A stretch of DNA of 64,000 nt, from assembly GCA_016125255.1 (NCBI GenBank), contig WGMD01000007.1, positions 124,001 through 188,000 on the forward strand, in the 5' to 3' direction. The notes beneath the pieces are model-generated. The model ran no database searches, was not told where the DNA came from, and was given only the letters and a program-made list of their open reading frames with translations. This document shows, piece after piece, positions 1 through 8,746 of the stretch. The position numbers were made by a program, and so were the translations under genes. The first letter of the stretch is position 1; the number at the start of each line of letters is the position of its first letter. This stretch comes from Planctomycetota bacterium (lineage in GTDB: Bacteria > Planctomycetota > Phycisphaerae > Phycisphaerales > Zrk34).

Positions 1-254
1 ACGGGTTTGGCGGCGGCGGATTCGTCAACGGTCAAAACAACTTGGCCGACCTTGACGGTGTCGCCCTTTTTGACCGAGATCGCGGTGATCTTGCCGGCGA
101 CGCTTGATGGGATTTCCATCACGGCCTTGTCCGTCTCGGCTTCGATGACCGGCTGATTCTTCGCGATGGTGTCACCGACGGCGACCATCAGGGAAACCAC
201 GTCGGCGGACTTTACATTCTCGCCCAGGTCGGGCAATTTGAACTCAACGGCCAT
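1..254 (-). CDS. aceF: Pyruvate dehydrogenase E2, N-terminal lipoyl domain (partial)
   Basis: Only the first 84 or so residues lie in the window; the gene runs off the left edge. The protein begins MAVEFKLPDLGENV and carries the lipoyl-attachment motif ETDKA, whose lysine would bear the lipoate that shuttles acetyl groups from E1 to CoA. The start is the ATG at 254-252, with an AAGGAACG ribosome site just upstream. It lies 20 bp after the aceE stop on the same strand, so the two are almost certainly co-transcribed. The E2 catalytic domain is not visible; a lipoyl subunit of another 2-oxoacid dehydrogenase is possible, but the aceE neighbour argues for pyruvate. Confidence 0.88.
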   Translation of the reverse strand, partial: MAVEFKLPDLGENVKSADVVSLMVAVGDTIAKNQPVIEAETDKAVMEIPSSVAGKITAISVKKGDTVKVGQVVLTVDESAAAKP

Positions 255-274
255 GTCCGTTCCTTGCTCTTGAT

Positions 275-2962
275 TTATGCTTTAAGCGGATTGGGTTTGT
301 CGGGATTGATGCCCAGTTCCTTCACGACGGCGCTCAGACGCGACTTGTCATATTCGCCGCGATCGGCGAGCGACTTGAGCGCCGCGAGCACGACATATCG
401 GGCATCGACTTCAAAATGATCGCGCAACGCCTGCCGGCTCTCGCTGCGGCCGAACCCGTCGGTGCCCAGCGAGACGATCCCGCCGGGGACCCACTTGGCG
501 ACGAGGTCCGGCAGCGCCTTCATGTAGTCGCTGGCCGCGATGATCGGGCCTTCGACCTTGCCGAAGCACTGCGTCACATACGGCACGCGCGCTTCCGACT
601 CCGGATGCAAAAGGTTCCACCGCTCCACGTCCAGCGCCTCGCGACGCAGTTCCGTGTAGCTCGTCACCGACCAGACATCCGCGGCGACATCGTACTTGTC
701 GGCGAGCATCTGCTGCGCTTCGAGCACGCTGTTGATGATCGACGCGGAGCCGAGAAGCTGAGCGCGGAGCTTGGCCTTCTTCGGCGCGGGCTTGAGCTTG
801 TAGGCGCCCTTCAAGATGCCTTCTTCGCAACCTTCGGGCTTGGCGGGATGCGCGTAGGGTTCATTGCCGACGGCGAGGTAGTAGAAGATATCCTCGTTTT
901 CGTAGTACATCCGCCTGATGCCGTCGCGGAGGATGACGGCGATCTCGTAGCCGTAGGCCGGGTCGTAGGCCCGGATGTTCGGAACGACGGAGAAAAGCAG
1001 GTGCGAATGACCATCCTGATGCTGAAGGCCTTCGCCATTCAGAGTCGTGCGACCGGCGGTGCCGCCGAGCATGAAGCCCCGGCTGCGGATGTCACCGGCG
1101 AGCCAGACGAGGTCGCCGATGCGCTGGAAGCCGAACATCGAGTAGTAGATGTAGAACGGGATCATCGGCTGGGCATGGCTGGTATGACTCGTGCCCGCGG
1201 CGATGAAGGAGCACATCGAGCCGGCTTCGTTGATGCCCTCTTCGAGGATCTGGCCGTCGGTCGTTTCCTTGTAGTAGGCGATCGTGTCGCGGTCGACGGG
1301 CTCGTAGAGCTGGCCGACGTGCGAGTAGATGCCGACCATCGGGAACAGCCCGTCCATGCCGAACGTGCGGGCCTCGTCGGGGATGATCGGCACGATGTAC
1401 TTGCCGATCTGCTTGTCGCGGAGCAGTTTCTGCAGGACGCGGACGAAGGCCATCGTGGTGGCCATGTCCTTGTCGCCGGTGCCCTGATCGAACTGCGTGA
1501 AGGCGGAATCGTCGGGGGCTTCCCAGTTGTTAGTGACGACGGTTCGGCTCGGGACGGGGCCGCCGAGGGCCGCCTGCCGCTCGCGGATGTACTGCATCTC
1601 GATCGAGTTGTCGGCGGGGCGATAGAAGGGCAGATCCTTGACCTGCTCGTTGGTGAGCGGGATGTTGAAGCGGTCGCGGAAGGCGAGCATCTCCGCCTCG
1701 TTCATCTTCTTCTGCTGATGCGTGATGTTCATGCCTTCGCCGGCTTCACCGAGGCCGTAGCCCTTGATGGTCTTGGCGAGGATGACGGTCGGGGCGCCTT
1801 CGTGTTCGAACGCCGTCTTGTAGGCCGCGTGAACCTTGCGGGGGTCGTGCCCGCCGAGGCGGAGGTGCCAGAGCTGGTCGTCGGACATGTTGGCGACCAT
1901 CTGCTGGAGCTTCTCATGAGCGCCGAAGACGTTTTCACGGATGTAGGCCCCGCCTTCGACGCGCAGCTTCTGGTACTCGCCGTCGACCATTTCTTCGAGG
2001 CGATGGACCAGCAGGCCTTCATCATCCTGTTCAAAGAGCGGGTCCCAGTCGCCGCCCCAGAGGACCTTGATGACGTTCCAGCCGGCGCCGCGGAAGATGG
2101 CTTCAAGCTCCTGAATGATCTTGCCGTTGCCGCGCACCGGGCCGTCGAGGCGCTGAAGGTTGCAGTTGATGACCCAGATGAGGTTGTCGAGCTTTTCGCG
2201 GGAGGCGAGGGTGATGGCGCCGAGGGTTTCGGGCTCATCGACTTCGCCGTCGCCGCCGAAGTTCCAGACCTTGGCGCCCTTGTACTCTTTGATGCCGCGG
2301 TCGTCGAGGTATCGCATGAACCGGGCGCGGTAGATCGACATGAGAGGGCCGAGGCCCATGCTCACGGTCGGGTATTCCCAGAAGTCGGGCATGAGCCAGG
2401 GGTGCGGGTAACTGGAGAGGCCGGCCCCGATGCCGTCGCGCAGTTCGCGGCGGAAGTTTTTGAGGTGGCTCTCGCTCAGACGCCCTTCGGTGAAGGCGCG
2501 GGCGTAGTTGCCGGGGGAGGCATGACCCTGAAAGTACACGCTGTCGCCTCCGCAGGCGTGTTTTCGGCCGCGGAAGAAGTGGTTGTAACCCACTTCATAC
2601 AGCGTGGCGATCGAAGCATACGTGCTGATGTGCCCGCCGGGGGCGGCGGGGTCGCGGTTGGCGCGGACGACCATCGCCATGGCGTTCCAGCGGATGATGC
2701 TCTTGATGCGGCGTTCGATTTCCAGATTGCCCGGATAGGGCGGCTGACGATGGGTCGGAATCGTGTTCAGATACGGCGTCTGACTCGTAACAGGCAGGAC
2801 GACGCCCTGTTTCTGTGCGTGAATCTGCAGATTCCGCAGGAGCTGGCGTACGAAATCAGGCCCGCGGGAGGCCAGTACATCCTCGAGGGAGTCGAGCCAG
2901 TCGTGCGTCTGCTGGGCCAGCGCAGCCGGGTCGTCGGAGGAATGGCCTACGTAAGTGCTCAT
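275..2962 (-). CDS. aceE: Pyruvate dehydrogenase E1 component, homodimeric type
   Basis: A full-length 895-residue E1, the size expected for the homodimeric AceE family. It decarboxylates pyruvate with thiamine diphosphate and reductively acetylates the lipoyl group of E2. The thiamine-diphosphate site is visible near residue 240 as GGDGEVDEPE, with the WVINCNLQRLDGPVRGN stretch soon after. The N-terminus MSTYVGHSSDD leads into a run typical of the family (IERRIKSIIRWNAMAMV). It precedes aceF by 20 bp, forming a cytoplasmic pyruvate dehydrogenase operon on the minus strand. A long inverted repeat lies about 150 bp upstream of its start. The frame is intact. Confidence 0.96.
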   Translation of the reverse strand: MSTYVGHSSDDPAALAQQTHDWLDSLEDVLASRGPDFVRQLLRNLQIHAQKQGVVLPVTSQTPYLNTIPTHRQPPYPGNLEIERRIKSIIRWNAMAMVVRANRDPAAPGGHISTYASIATLYEVGYNHFFRGRKHACGGDSVYFQGHASPGNYARAFTEGRLSESHLKNFRRELRDGIGAGLSSYPHPWLMPDFWEYPTVSMGLGPLMSIYRARFMRYLDDRGIKEYKGAKVWNFGGDGEVDEPETLGAITLASREKLDNLIWVINCNLQRLDGPVRGNGKIIQELEAIFRGAGWNVIKVLWGGDWDPLFEQDDEGLLVHRLEEMVDGEYQKLRVEGGAYIRENVFGAHEKLQQMVANMSDDQLWHLRLGGHDPRKVHAAYKTAFEHEGAPTVILAKTIKGYGLGEAGEGMNITHQQKKMNEAEMLAFRDRFNIPLTNEQVKDLPFYRPADNSIEMQYIRERQAALGGPVPSRTVVTNNWEAPDDSAFTQFDQGTGDKDMATTMAFVRVLQKLLRDKQIGKYIVPIIPDEARTFGMDGLFPMVGIYSHVGQLYEPVDRDTIAYYKETTDGQILEEGINEAGSMCSFIAAGTSHTSHAQPMIPFYIYYSMFGFQRIGDLVWLAGDIRSRGFMLGGTAGRTTLNGEGLQHQDGHSHLLFSVVPNIRAYDPAYGYEIAVILRDGIRRMYYENEDIFYYLAVGNEPYAHPAKPEGCEEGILKGAYKLKPAPKKAKLRAQLLGSASIINSVLEAQQMLADKYDVAADVWSVTSYTELRREALDVERWNLLHPESEARVPYVTQCFGKVEGPIIAASDYMKALPDLVAKWVPGGIVSLGTDGFGRSESRQALRDHFEVDARYVVLAALKSLADRGEYDKSRLSAVVKELGINPDKPNPLKA

Positions 2963-3108
2963 AACCTGGTCGTCCTTCGTAATCGTTCAGCAATCGCCGT
3001 CAAAACCCGGCGTTTGGCCTCGGGGGCCGCGACAAGCATCGCGCTCCACCATGATACGAACATCCCGTTCAAAAGTCACAGTGGGGTGGTCCCCCAACGA
3101 TAAATACC

Positions 3109-3147
3109 GCGGCCGCGCTGCGGGGTTTTCACCCTGGCGCGGCCGCA
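3109..3147. repeat. 10-bp GC inverted repeat upstream of aceE
   Basis: The arms GCGGCCGCGC and GCGCGGCCGC are perfect reverse complements separated by 19 bp that include GGGGTTTTCACCC, itself able to fold. It is the only evident structure in the 300-bp gap between aceE and the CBM48 gene (2963-3265). It could act in the aceE leader or as a terminator for the CBM48 gene; there is no convincing T-run for the latter. No clear promoter was recognised in this gap. Confidence 0.5.
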
Positions 3148-3265
3148 GTAGAGCATATGTTAACGAATCGCCCGGAAGGATGAAAGGCATCGGGAACCAG
3201 CGCCGTTGAGCGACGCCGCTTTTGACCGTGAGCTTGCCGAACGGGCGGCGGGCGCTCCCCCGGCC

Positions 3266-3553
3266 TCAGTGCCCCCGCCCGATGCGGATCACGCTGTTCC
3301 AGCCCCCATGACAGTCATCCTCCACCGCATGCGTCGCATAATCCGCTTCCCAGAGCTTGCCGTCCACCAGATACTTGAACCGGTACTCGCCCGGCGGCAG
3401 CGCCAGCTCCGCACGCCACCAACCCTTTCCGTCCGCCTCCATCGACAGATGATGGATCGACCAGTCGTTGTAATCCCCCGCCATCACGACACGCTTGGCC
3501 GTCGGCCGGTAATACGCAAATTCCACCAACCCGTCGACACGCTGAGAAACCAT
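3266..3553 (-). CDS. Stand-alone glycogen-binding (CBM48/AMPK-beta-like) protein
   Basis: A 95-residue protein that is essentially one CBM48 module: VVMAGDYNDW near the start, then GWWRAELALPPGEYRFKYLVDG, and a short acidic/aromatic tail. Such modules bind alpha-glucans such as glycogen and are usually attached to branching or debranching enzymes, or to AMPK-beta. Here there is no catalytic partner in the same gene. The ATG at 3553 has a GGAGCG ribosome site. A branching enzyme sits at the far end of this window, but nothing links the two directly. Function beyond glucan binding is inference. Confidence 0.75.
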   Translation of the reverse strand: MVSQRVDGLVEFAYYRPTAKRVVMAGDYNDWSIHHLSMEADGKGWWRAELALPPGEYRFKYLVDGKLWEADYATHAVEDDCHGGWNSVIRIGRGH

Positions 3554-3936
3554 GGCACGCTCCGATGCTGAATATTGTGGCGATCACCGACCCGCGGCCG
3601 GACGATTGCATGGTTGTTCATCACTTTCCCCGCAGCATCCCTGCCGTGAATCCCAATGAGCAAGACATGTGCCACATCGCACCGGCGCGGCAACACGCCC
3701 GTTTTCTCCCATCGCCGTGCGCCCCTGTTTACAACTCAGAATCGCAGATTATCGCGCATCCGCATGACGCAATGCGCGCATGGACAAGCCCGTGCGCACC
3801 GGCGCACCGGGGTTGGCCGCGCCCATGCGCTACTTGACAGGACTTATAACGATCCCCCGTCATGCCCGTGCGCGATTTGCCATCGCTGTGCGCCCCTTGC
3901 GACGCACCGATGCGCCGAGCGGGCCAAACGCCCCGC
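3554..3936. other. Intergenic region without recognisable gene
   Basis: About 380 bp between the CBM48 gene and the prepilin-like gene, rich in repeated TGCGC/GCGCA words but without a credible ORF or tRNA. At its right end (3917-3937) the arms GAGCGGG and CCCGCTC form a 7-bp stem that touches the stop codon of the prepilin-like gene; it lacks a T-run and is at most a weak terminator. The promoter for the CBM48 gene should lie here but no clear -35/-10 pair was seen. Confidence 0.4.
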
Positions 3937-4755
3937 TCACCAGAACAGATCGCGATTGCCCAGCGAATAGCTGTACATCAGATTCGTCTCCGCCATCGAG
4001 CGCCAAAGCACGCTGCCGTTGAGATACGCGACGTTGGTTCCGATGGGCATCACATCGGAAGTGCCCCAGTGCGAACGGGTCCAGTCGCTCCATGTCTGCG
4101 CATCGCGCCGCAACTGATTGTCGGCGAAGATCGGCATGTTGGCCTTGTCCGTCTGCCGGGTCACCTGAAGGTTCCTGGAATCCTTGGTGTACTTGGAGCT
4201 GACTGCGGGATTGAGATGGGCCGACATCATCGTGAAGTAGCTGGTGACCAGTTCGTTGCTCGAGCCCCATGTTTCATTGACATGGACCCAGTACTGCGGA
4301 TCGCGATTGTTGTTGCCGTACGCATCGCTCGTCGGATACCCTGATGCGCCCACGCTGTTCTGCGCCAAAAACGACGGGCAATACAGCACATTCAGTCCGT
4401 CCGCCATGTTCTGCTTCATGAACAAAAGCGACGGCGTCCGCTTCCACATATACAGATTCGGCGAGCTGGTCAGATCGCTCAACGGCGGCAGCATCCCCCG
4501 GTTCGACGACCCGTACGCGAACGCCGCCACGCTCATCTGATGCAGATTCGATCCGCAGGCGACCATCTGAGCCGACTGCCGCGCCTGCGTGAGCGACGGA
4601 AGCAGAATCGAGATCAGAAGCGTGATGATCGCCACCACCACGAGCAGCTCGATGAGCGTGAACGCCCCATTGGCGGCGGGGCGACTGAAGTCACCCCGCC
4701 TCAAGCGCGGGACCGATCCGCACCGAACCTCGGCATGAACGCATTCATGTTTCAT
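3937..4755 (-). CDS. Prepilin-type N-methylation protein (type II pseudopilin-like)
   Basis: 272 residues. The class III signal is clear: a basic leader with the cleavage site before FTLIELLVVVAIITLLI, followed by an amphipathic helix (ILLPSLTQARQSAQ). The C-terminal part ends with a pattern seen in many planctomycete pseudopilins (TNVAYLNGSVLWRSM). The chosen ATG overlaps the stop of the upstream PEP-CTERM gene as ATGA (4752-4755), implying translational coupling; an in-frame ATG at 4770 would add five residues. It is the last gene of the sigma/FecR operon. Expected location is the cell envelope after processing by prepilin peptidase. The exact role is unknown; planctomycete genomes carry many such proteins. 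Confidence 0.85.
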   Translation of the reverse strand: MKHECVHAEVRCGSVPRLRRGDFSRPAANGAFTLIELLVVVAIITLLISILLPSLTQARQSAQMVACGSNLHQMSVAAFAYGSSNRGMLPPLSDLTSSPNLYMWKRTPSLLFMKQNMADGLNVLYCPSFLAQNSVGASGYPTSDAYGNNNRDPQYWVHVNETWGSSNELVTSYFTMMSAHLNPAVSSKYTKDSRNLQVTRQTDKANMPIFADNQLRRDAQTWSDWTRSHWGTSDVMPIGTNVAYLNGSVLWRSMAETNLMYSYSLGNRDLFW

Positions 4756-6446
4756 CGGCGTCGTATCCATAAAAGCGACATCAGCGCCAACCCCGCCGGC
4801 AACGCGGCGGGCGCGGGAATCGTCGTCACCAGCGGCGCACTGCCCGCCACACGGATTTCGTCGAACGTCACACCCGTCGCCCCCGGCGCGGCCGTGGCGG
4901 CGGCGGCCATGGCCAGCTTGTCGAAGTTGAACGCCCCGCTGGCGATCGAAATCCGATTGGACACGGCGTTGAAATCCGTCTCGCCGTTGGGATTGAGCCA
5001 TGCATCGATCGTCAGCGCGTCGCCCAGGTTCGAGAAGACGAACTTGACGACGATCAAGGCGACATCGCTCGTGAACACCCCCAGGTCGGGCGTCGCGGTG
5101 TTGGACAGGTCGTAAGCCCGCTGCTCGAACTGCGCGCTGGCGGTGTTGCCGTCGCCGCGCAGGAGTCCGACGGCGTATTTGCGCGTCGCGCCGTCGTAGA
5201 GTTCGATGGTGAAGAAGCTGCCCGCCGCATCGTTGTTCTGCGAGTTGCTGGACGTCTGCATGAGGAAGCTCAAAAAGACGGTCTCGTCGGCGTTGCCGAA
5301 CGTGTGATTGAGGTCGATGGTGGAGCGGGCGTTCTTGGCGGTGGCGTCCAGGCCCGATTCATTGAGCAGGTTCGGATGGTTGAGGCCGTGGTTTTCGACG
5401 GTGAATCCCCCGCCGGAGGTGGCGGCCCATTCGGCGTTCTTCGTGTTCAGTGCACCGGGGCTGTAGGCGAACGGGTCCTCCACGAAGACGTTGCCGACGC
5501 TGGCGCGCTCGATGCCGAATCCGGAATTGTTGAGCGTGATCTTCGCATCGCCGCCGGCGCTGGTCCCGCTGTAATCGCCGGTCACGCCCGAGAGACTCGA
5601 CACTTTTTTCCATGTCGCCCCGGCGACGGTGGCGGTGGACCCGATGCGCCCGCTGAACAGCGCCTGCGCGGGAGCGAGCTGATCGAGGCCCGCCGAGGCG
5701 GTGCGCCCCAGCCCGTTGACCAGCGCGACGTCGGCGGCTTTGAGCGAGGTATTGAACAGGCCCACGTCGTCGATGGAGCCGATCATCGGATCGGTCGGCG
5801 TGGAGGCGTTGGCATTGCTGCGCCGGATGCCGCCGATCGACAGGGTGTCCACGGCACTGGAAAAAGTCTGCGCCGCGGTGTCGGTGCTCACGAGCTTGCC
5901 GTCCACGTACATCTGCACGAGCGTGTTGGACGTGTACACGCCGGTGAGCTGATGCCATTGGTTGTCGGCCACGTTCGGGCCGTCCGTGTCGAACGGCGCG
6001 GCATCAAACGTCGGATTGCGCGTCATGAGGTAGTTGGTCCCGTTGCTGAACACCCCGCCGCCGTAATACAGCGACCCGGACGCCAGGTTCGAGACGCCGA
6101 ACACGGTGTAACGATTGGCGGGCGCGGCGGCGACCTTGAACCAGCCGCTGAGCGTGAATCCGTAGGCGGCCAGATCATCGGCGGCGTTGGAGGCGGTGTT
6201 GGTCGAGAGCATGTCGCCCGTGCCGTCGAAAGCGATCGCCCCGGAGCCGATGAACCCGGTCGTCGCGACGGGGTTTCCGCCGACGCTCAGGTCGGACGTC
6301 GCCCCGTCGGTGCCGGCGTTGGTCACGCCGGTCGTCAGGTCGTCGAGCGTCCAATACCCCGTCAGCGCCGCGCGGGCGCCGGTTGCCCAAAGGGTCATCA
6401 TCAGGGCGCACATCACGAATTGCCGGGCGATCTTGTCCATTCTCAT
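4752..6446 (-). CDS. LamG-domain surface protein with PEP-CTERM-like tail
   Basis: 564 residues starting at MRMDKIARQF; AGGAAAGGA lies just upstream, so this start is preferred to longer options. A signal peptide ends near ARAALTGYW. Residues about 25-200 form a concanavalin/LamG module (GYWTLDDL, FTLSGWFKV, QMYVDGKLVST, IGSIDDVGLFN). Residues about 385-545 form a second domain also present in the adjacent FecR protein (FLSFLMQT, DAWLNPNGETDF, FDEIRVAG). The tail is PAPAALPAGLALMSLLWIRRR-like: a hydrophobic helix capped by arginines, as in PEP-CTERM sorting. It is the likely exported cargo of the operon and may bind polysaccharide, but its ligand cannot be read from sequence. Confidence 0.85.
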   Translation of the reverse strand: MRMDKIARQFVMCALMMTLWATGARAALTGYWTLDDLTTGVTNAGTDGATSDLSVGGNPVATTGFIGSGAIAFDGTGDMLSTNTASNAADDLAAYGFTLSGWFKVAAAPANRYTVFGVSNLASGSLYYGGGVFSNGTNYLMTRNPTFDAAPFDTDGPNVADNQWHQLTGVYTSNTLVQMYVDGKLVSTDTAAQTFSSAVDTLSIGGIRRSNANASTPTDPMIGSIDDVGLFNTSLKAADVALVNGLGRTASAGLDQLAPAQALFSGRIGSTATVAGATWKKVSSLSGVTGDYSGTSAGGDAKITLNNSGFGIERASVGNVFVEDPFAYSPGALNTKNAEWAATSGGGFTVENHGLNHPNLLNESGLDATAKNARSTIDLNHTFGNADETVFLSFLMQTSSNSQNNDAAGSFFTIELYDGATRKYAVGLLRGDGNTASAQFEQRAYDLSNTATPDLGVFTSDVALIVVKFVFSNLGDALTIDAWLNPNGETDFNAVSNRISIASGAFNFDKLAMAAAATAAPGATGVTFDEIRVAGSAPLVTTIPAPAALPAGLALMSLLWIRRR

Positions 6447-6468
6447 CGTCGTTCCTTTCCTGTTCGGG

Positions 6469-8082
6469 TCATGGGCGGTCGGACGCGGGCGACGCGGCGG
6501 CGCGCGGCAAAAGGCGCGGCGGATCGTCGGCCACACGAATTTCATCAAACAGCGTCGGCGTCGCATCGAGCCCCTCGTCGGCGACGCTGCTGATCTTCAG
6601 ACGGTCGAAACGGAACGCCCCGGACGGGAGCGTGATCCGGTGGGACGCCGCGGTGAAGTCAACCGCGCCGTCGGGGTTGAGCCAGGCGTCGATGGTCATG
6701 CTCCGATCGCCGGCCCACTGTAAATGCACGACGAAAAGCTGCGTGCCGGCGCCGGCCGGGCCCAGGTCGGGCGTCTGGGCGGCGCTCAGCGCGTAGGCGC
6801 GATGCTCGAAGCGCGTGCTGTGCGTATCGCCGTCGTTGCGGAGGAGGCCGATGGCGTAACGGCGATGGACATCGTCGTCGCCGCCGTCGCAGAGCGAAAT
6901 CACACGGAAGGGACCCAACCCCTGAGCGGTCCGCCCCGGCGCGGTGCGCATCAGGAAACTGAGGTAGACGCTTCGGTCCGCCGGTCCGATCGAGTGCTCC
7001 ATCGGGATGACGAGACTGGCGGCGCGGCCCTCCAGCGCGCGGGGCGAAACGTCGGCGAGGGCGGTGGCGCTCAGGTCGGCGGCGAGCAGACGCCAGTGAT
7101 CCATCGTTTCGCTGACCCAATGCAGCGGCCCGAAGTCGGACGTCTGAAGCGGCGCATCGAACGATTCAAAAAAGCGGATGCGCCGGCCCAGGGCGGGCGA
7201 GATGCCGGCGAGACGGATTTGCCCGGCGGTGGCGTCGTCGATCGCCGCGTCATTGACGACCACGAACTGACCGGCGGTGATGAAGCGGACCTGCGAGCGC
7301 GTCTCGACACGGGCGCGACCGGCGACCATTTGAATGTAGACGCGCCCGGCGGCGTCATCGTCGACGCGCATGACATACTCGGTGCCCAAGTCGATGACGC
7401 GGACATCGTGCGGCGCTTCGACGGTAAAACCGTGAGCGCGGTCGTGGATGTGGGCGTGAATCACGCCTTGCGTGAGGCGGCCGGCGTTTGATCCGGTCAT
7501 TTCAAACCGGCACGGGCCGGTCAGATCGACGACGGCGGTGGATTGGAACATGAGCTGGGCGCGGCCGGCGGTGAGTTTGATCGGGCCGGTCAGGTCGGAG
7601 CCCAGGGCGCGGTCGCCATCGGCGAACTGCGCGTCGTCAGAGACATCGCTGAGGATGGCGTACGCAGCCGGGGCAGCGGAGTGGGGTGTGGGGAGTGGGG
7701 AATGCGGAGCGGTCGGCAGGAAGACAAAGAAGAGCGCGGCGGCGATTGCGAGGAGCGCGGCGCTTGCGTACCAGACGCTTCGCCGCGAAGCGCGGCTCAG
7801 CGTCGGCGTGGCCTCCGTAGAGACGTCTTCCACCGCGCGCCACGCCGACGCTGCCTGCCCTGAGCTGGGTCGAAGGGAGCCTGCTCTGAGGCGAAGCGTC
7901 TGGTCCGACCACAGCGACAGCGAGGCATGGATATCCATGTATCGCAGGAAGGCGTCGAGGGCGGCGGGGTCGGTGATGAGGCGGCGCTCGAAGGCGGCAC
8001 AGGCGGGGGCGTCGAACCGGTCCTCGCAGTAGGCGGCGCAGAGGCCGGCAAAGTCATCGGGTTGGATCGGCGCGTGGGTCAT
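6469..8082 (-). CDS. FecR-family membrane regulator fused to a LamG-like domain
   Basis: 537 residues starting at MTHAPIQPDDF, 5 bp after the sigma gene stop. Residues 1-95 form an anti-sigma-like cytoplasmic region, a single transmembrane helix lies near 103-122 (WYASAALLAIAAALFFVFL), and a FecR-type periplasmic beta domain spans about 150-270 (FTVEAPHDVRVIDLGTEYV). Residues about 365-525 match the C-terminal domain of the neighbouring PEP-CTERM protein (YLSFLM, YAIGLLRNDGDT, DAWLNPDGAVDF, FDEIRVAD). The layout suggests a sensor holding the ECF sigma factor at the membrane. The coding region around the membrane helix contains inserted palindromic repeats read in frame. Anti-sigma function is inferred from position and domain order. 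Confidence 0.85.
   Translation of the reverse strand: MTHAPIQPDDFAGLCAAYCEDRFDAPACAAFERRLITDPAALDAFLRYMDIHASLSLWSDQTLRLRAGSLRPSSGQAASAWRAVEDVSTEATPTLSRASRRSVWYASAALLAIAAALFFVFLPTAPHSPLPTPHSAAPAAYAILSDVSDDAQFADGDRALGSDLTGPIKLTAGRAQLMFQSTAVVDLTGPCRFEMTGSNAGRLTQGVIHAHIHDRAHGFTVEAPHDVRVIDLGTEYVMRVDDDAAGRVYIQMVAGRARVETRSQVRFITAGQFVVVNDAAIDDATAGQIRLAGISPALGRRIRFFESFDAPLQTSDFGPLHWVSETMDHWRLLAADLSATALADVSPRALEGRAASLVIPMEHSIGPADRSVYLSFLMRTAPGRTAQGLGPFRVISLCDGGDDDVHRRYAIGLLRNDGDTHSTRFEHRAYALSAAQTPDLGPAGAGTQLFVVHLQWAGDRSMTIDAWLNPDGAVDFTAASHRITLPSGAFRFDRLKISSVADEGLDATPTLFDEIRVADDPPRLLPRAAASPASDRP
7771..7903. repeat. Nested inverted repeat inside the FecR gene
   Basis: Two perfect arm pairs are nested: 7771-7784 (CCAGACGCTTCGCC) with 7890-7903, and 7799-7811 (AGCGTCGGCGTGG) with 7840-7852. 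The centre contains AGACGTCT. On the right it includes TGAGCTGGGTCGAAGGGAGC, a word that resembles dispersed intergenic repeats. All of it is translated as part of the linker and membrane helix of the regulator. A G-rich tract (7670-7716) lies just downstream in the gene. This looks like repeat material captured into coding sequence. Confidence 0.7.
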
Positions 8083-8087
8083 GGCGG

Positions 8088-8606
8088 TTACGCGGTCTGT
8101 TCGGCGGCTTTGCGGTCGACGCATGCACCGAGGGCGCGGCGGATGCGGTCGAGGGTTTTGTAGATCGTGTTGATGGGCCGGCCGGTGCGCTGAGCGAGGG
8201 CCTGCATGGTTTCCGTTCCGGCGTAACGGTCGCGGAGGAGCTGACGATGCGGTTCGGACAACTCCTCCAGACACGCTTCGAGGAGCCGGCGGCGGTCGAT
8301 CAGCGATTCGCTCATCGCCGCCCGGCGCTCGGCGAGTTTCTCGACCAGTTCGCTGGAGAATAGATGCCGATCGCGGCGGTGTTTCGTGCGGTGGGTCAGG
8401 ACTTCGTAGTAGGCGATGCGGAAGGCCCAGGCGGCGAAGTTCGTGTTCGGATCGAACTTGTCGAACTGGCTCCAGAGCTTAATGGAGGTTTCCTGAATGA
8501 CGTCCTCGGCATCGGCGGGGCTGGGCACGAGGGTCAGCACATAGCGGTAGATTTCGCGCATGTGGGTCGCGATCAGGCGAGCGAATTCATCGGGCCGGGC
8601 GGACAT
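8088..8606 (-). CDS. ECF-type RNA polymerase sigma factor
   Basis: 172 residues, normal for a group 4 (ECF) sigma factor. Region 2 is visible as MREIYRYVLTLVPSPADAEDVIQETSIKLW with the downstream NFAAWAFRIAYYEVL; region 4 has LSEPHRQLLRDRYAGTETMQALAQRTGRPINTIYKTLDRIRRAL-type helix-turn-helix character. It directs RNA polymerase to its own promoter set and heads the operon with the FecR regulator, PEP-CTERM and prepilin-like genes. This sigma/FecR arrangement is common in planctomycetes. Likely cytoplasmic and held inactive by the gene product that follows. The ATG at 8606 follows GGAGTCACGTC. Confidence 0.92.
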   Translation of the reverse strand: MSARPDEFARLIATHMREIYRYVLTLVPSPADAEDVIQETSIKLWSQFDKFDPNTNFAAWAFRIAYYEVLTHRTKHRRDRHLFSSELVEKLAERRAAMSESLIDRRRLLEACLEELSEPHRQLLRDRYAGTETMQALAQRTGRPINTIYKTLDRIRRALGACVDRKAAEQTA

Positions 8607-8683
8607 GACGTGACTCCTCTATACGGAAAGGACACGGGGCCGGGCGATTGGTACAGGCGGCGGCTGAAAAAATCGGCCGCATG

Positions 8684-8710
8684 TTGCGGTTTTCGCAAAT
8701 GTGCTATTTT
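8684..8710 (+). promoter_or_regulatory. Possible promoter of zinc-ribbon protein gene
   Basis: TTGCGG (8684-8689) and TATTTT (8705-8710) are spaced by 15 bp, shorter than ideal, with TGC before the -10 like an extended -10 element. TTGCG/CGCAA also form a small inverted repeat. It lies in the divergent gap between the sigma factor and the zinc-ribbon gene. Weak evidence. Confidence 0.3.
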
Positions 8711-8746
8711 AGAGCGGTTGCAAAACCGTCGCCGCGAGGAACGGAT

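Noticed and set aside
416-3103. 895-codon open frame on the plus strand opposite aceE
   Set aside because: Exact shadow of a well-conserved gene; no recognisable motif.
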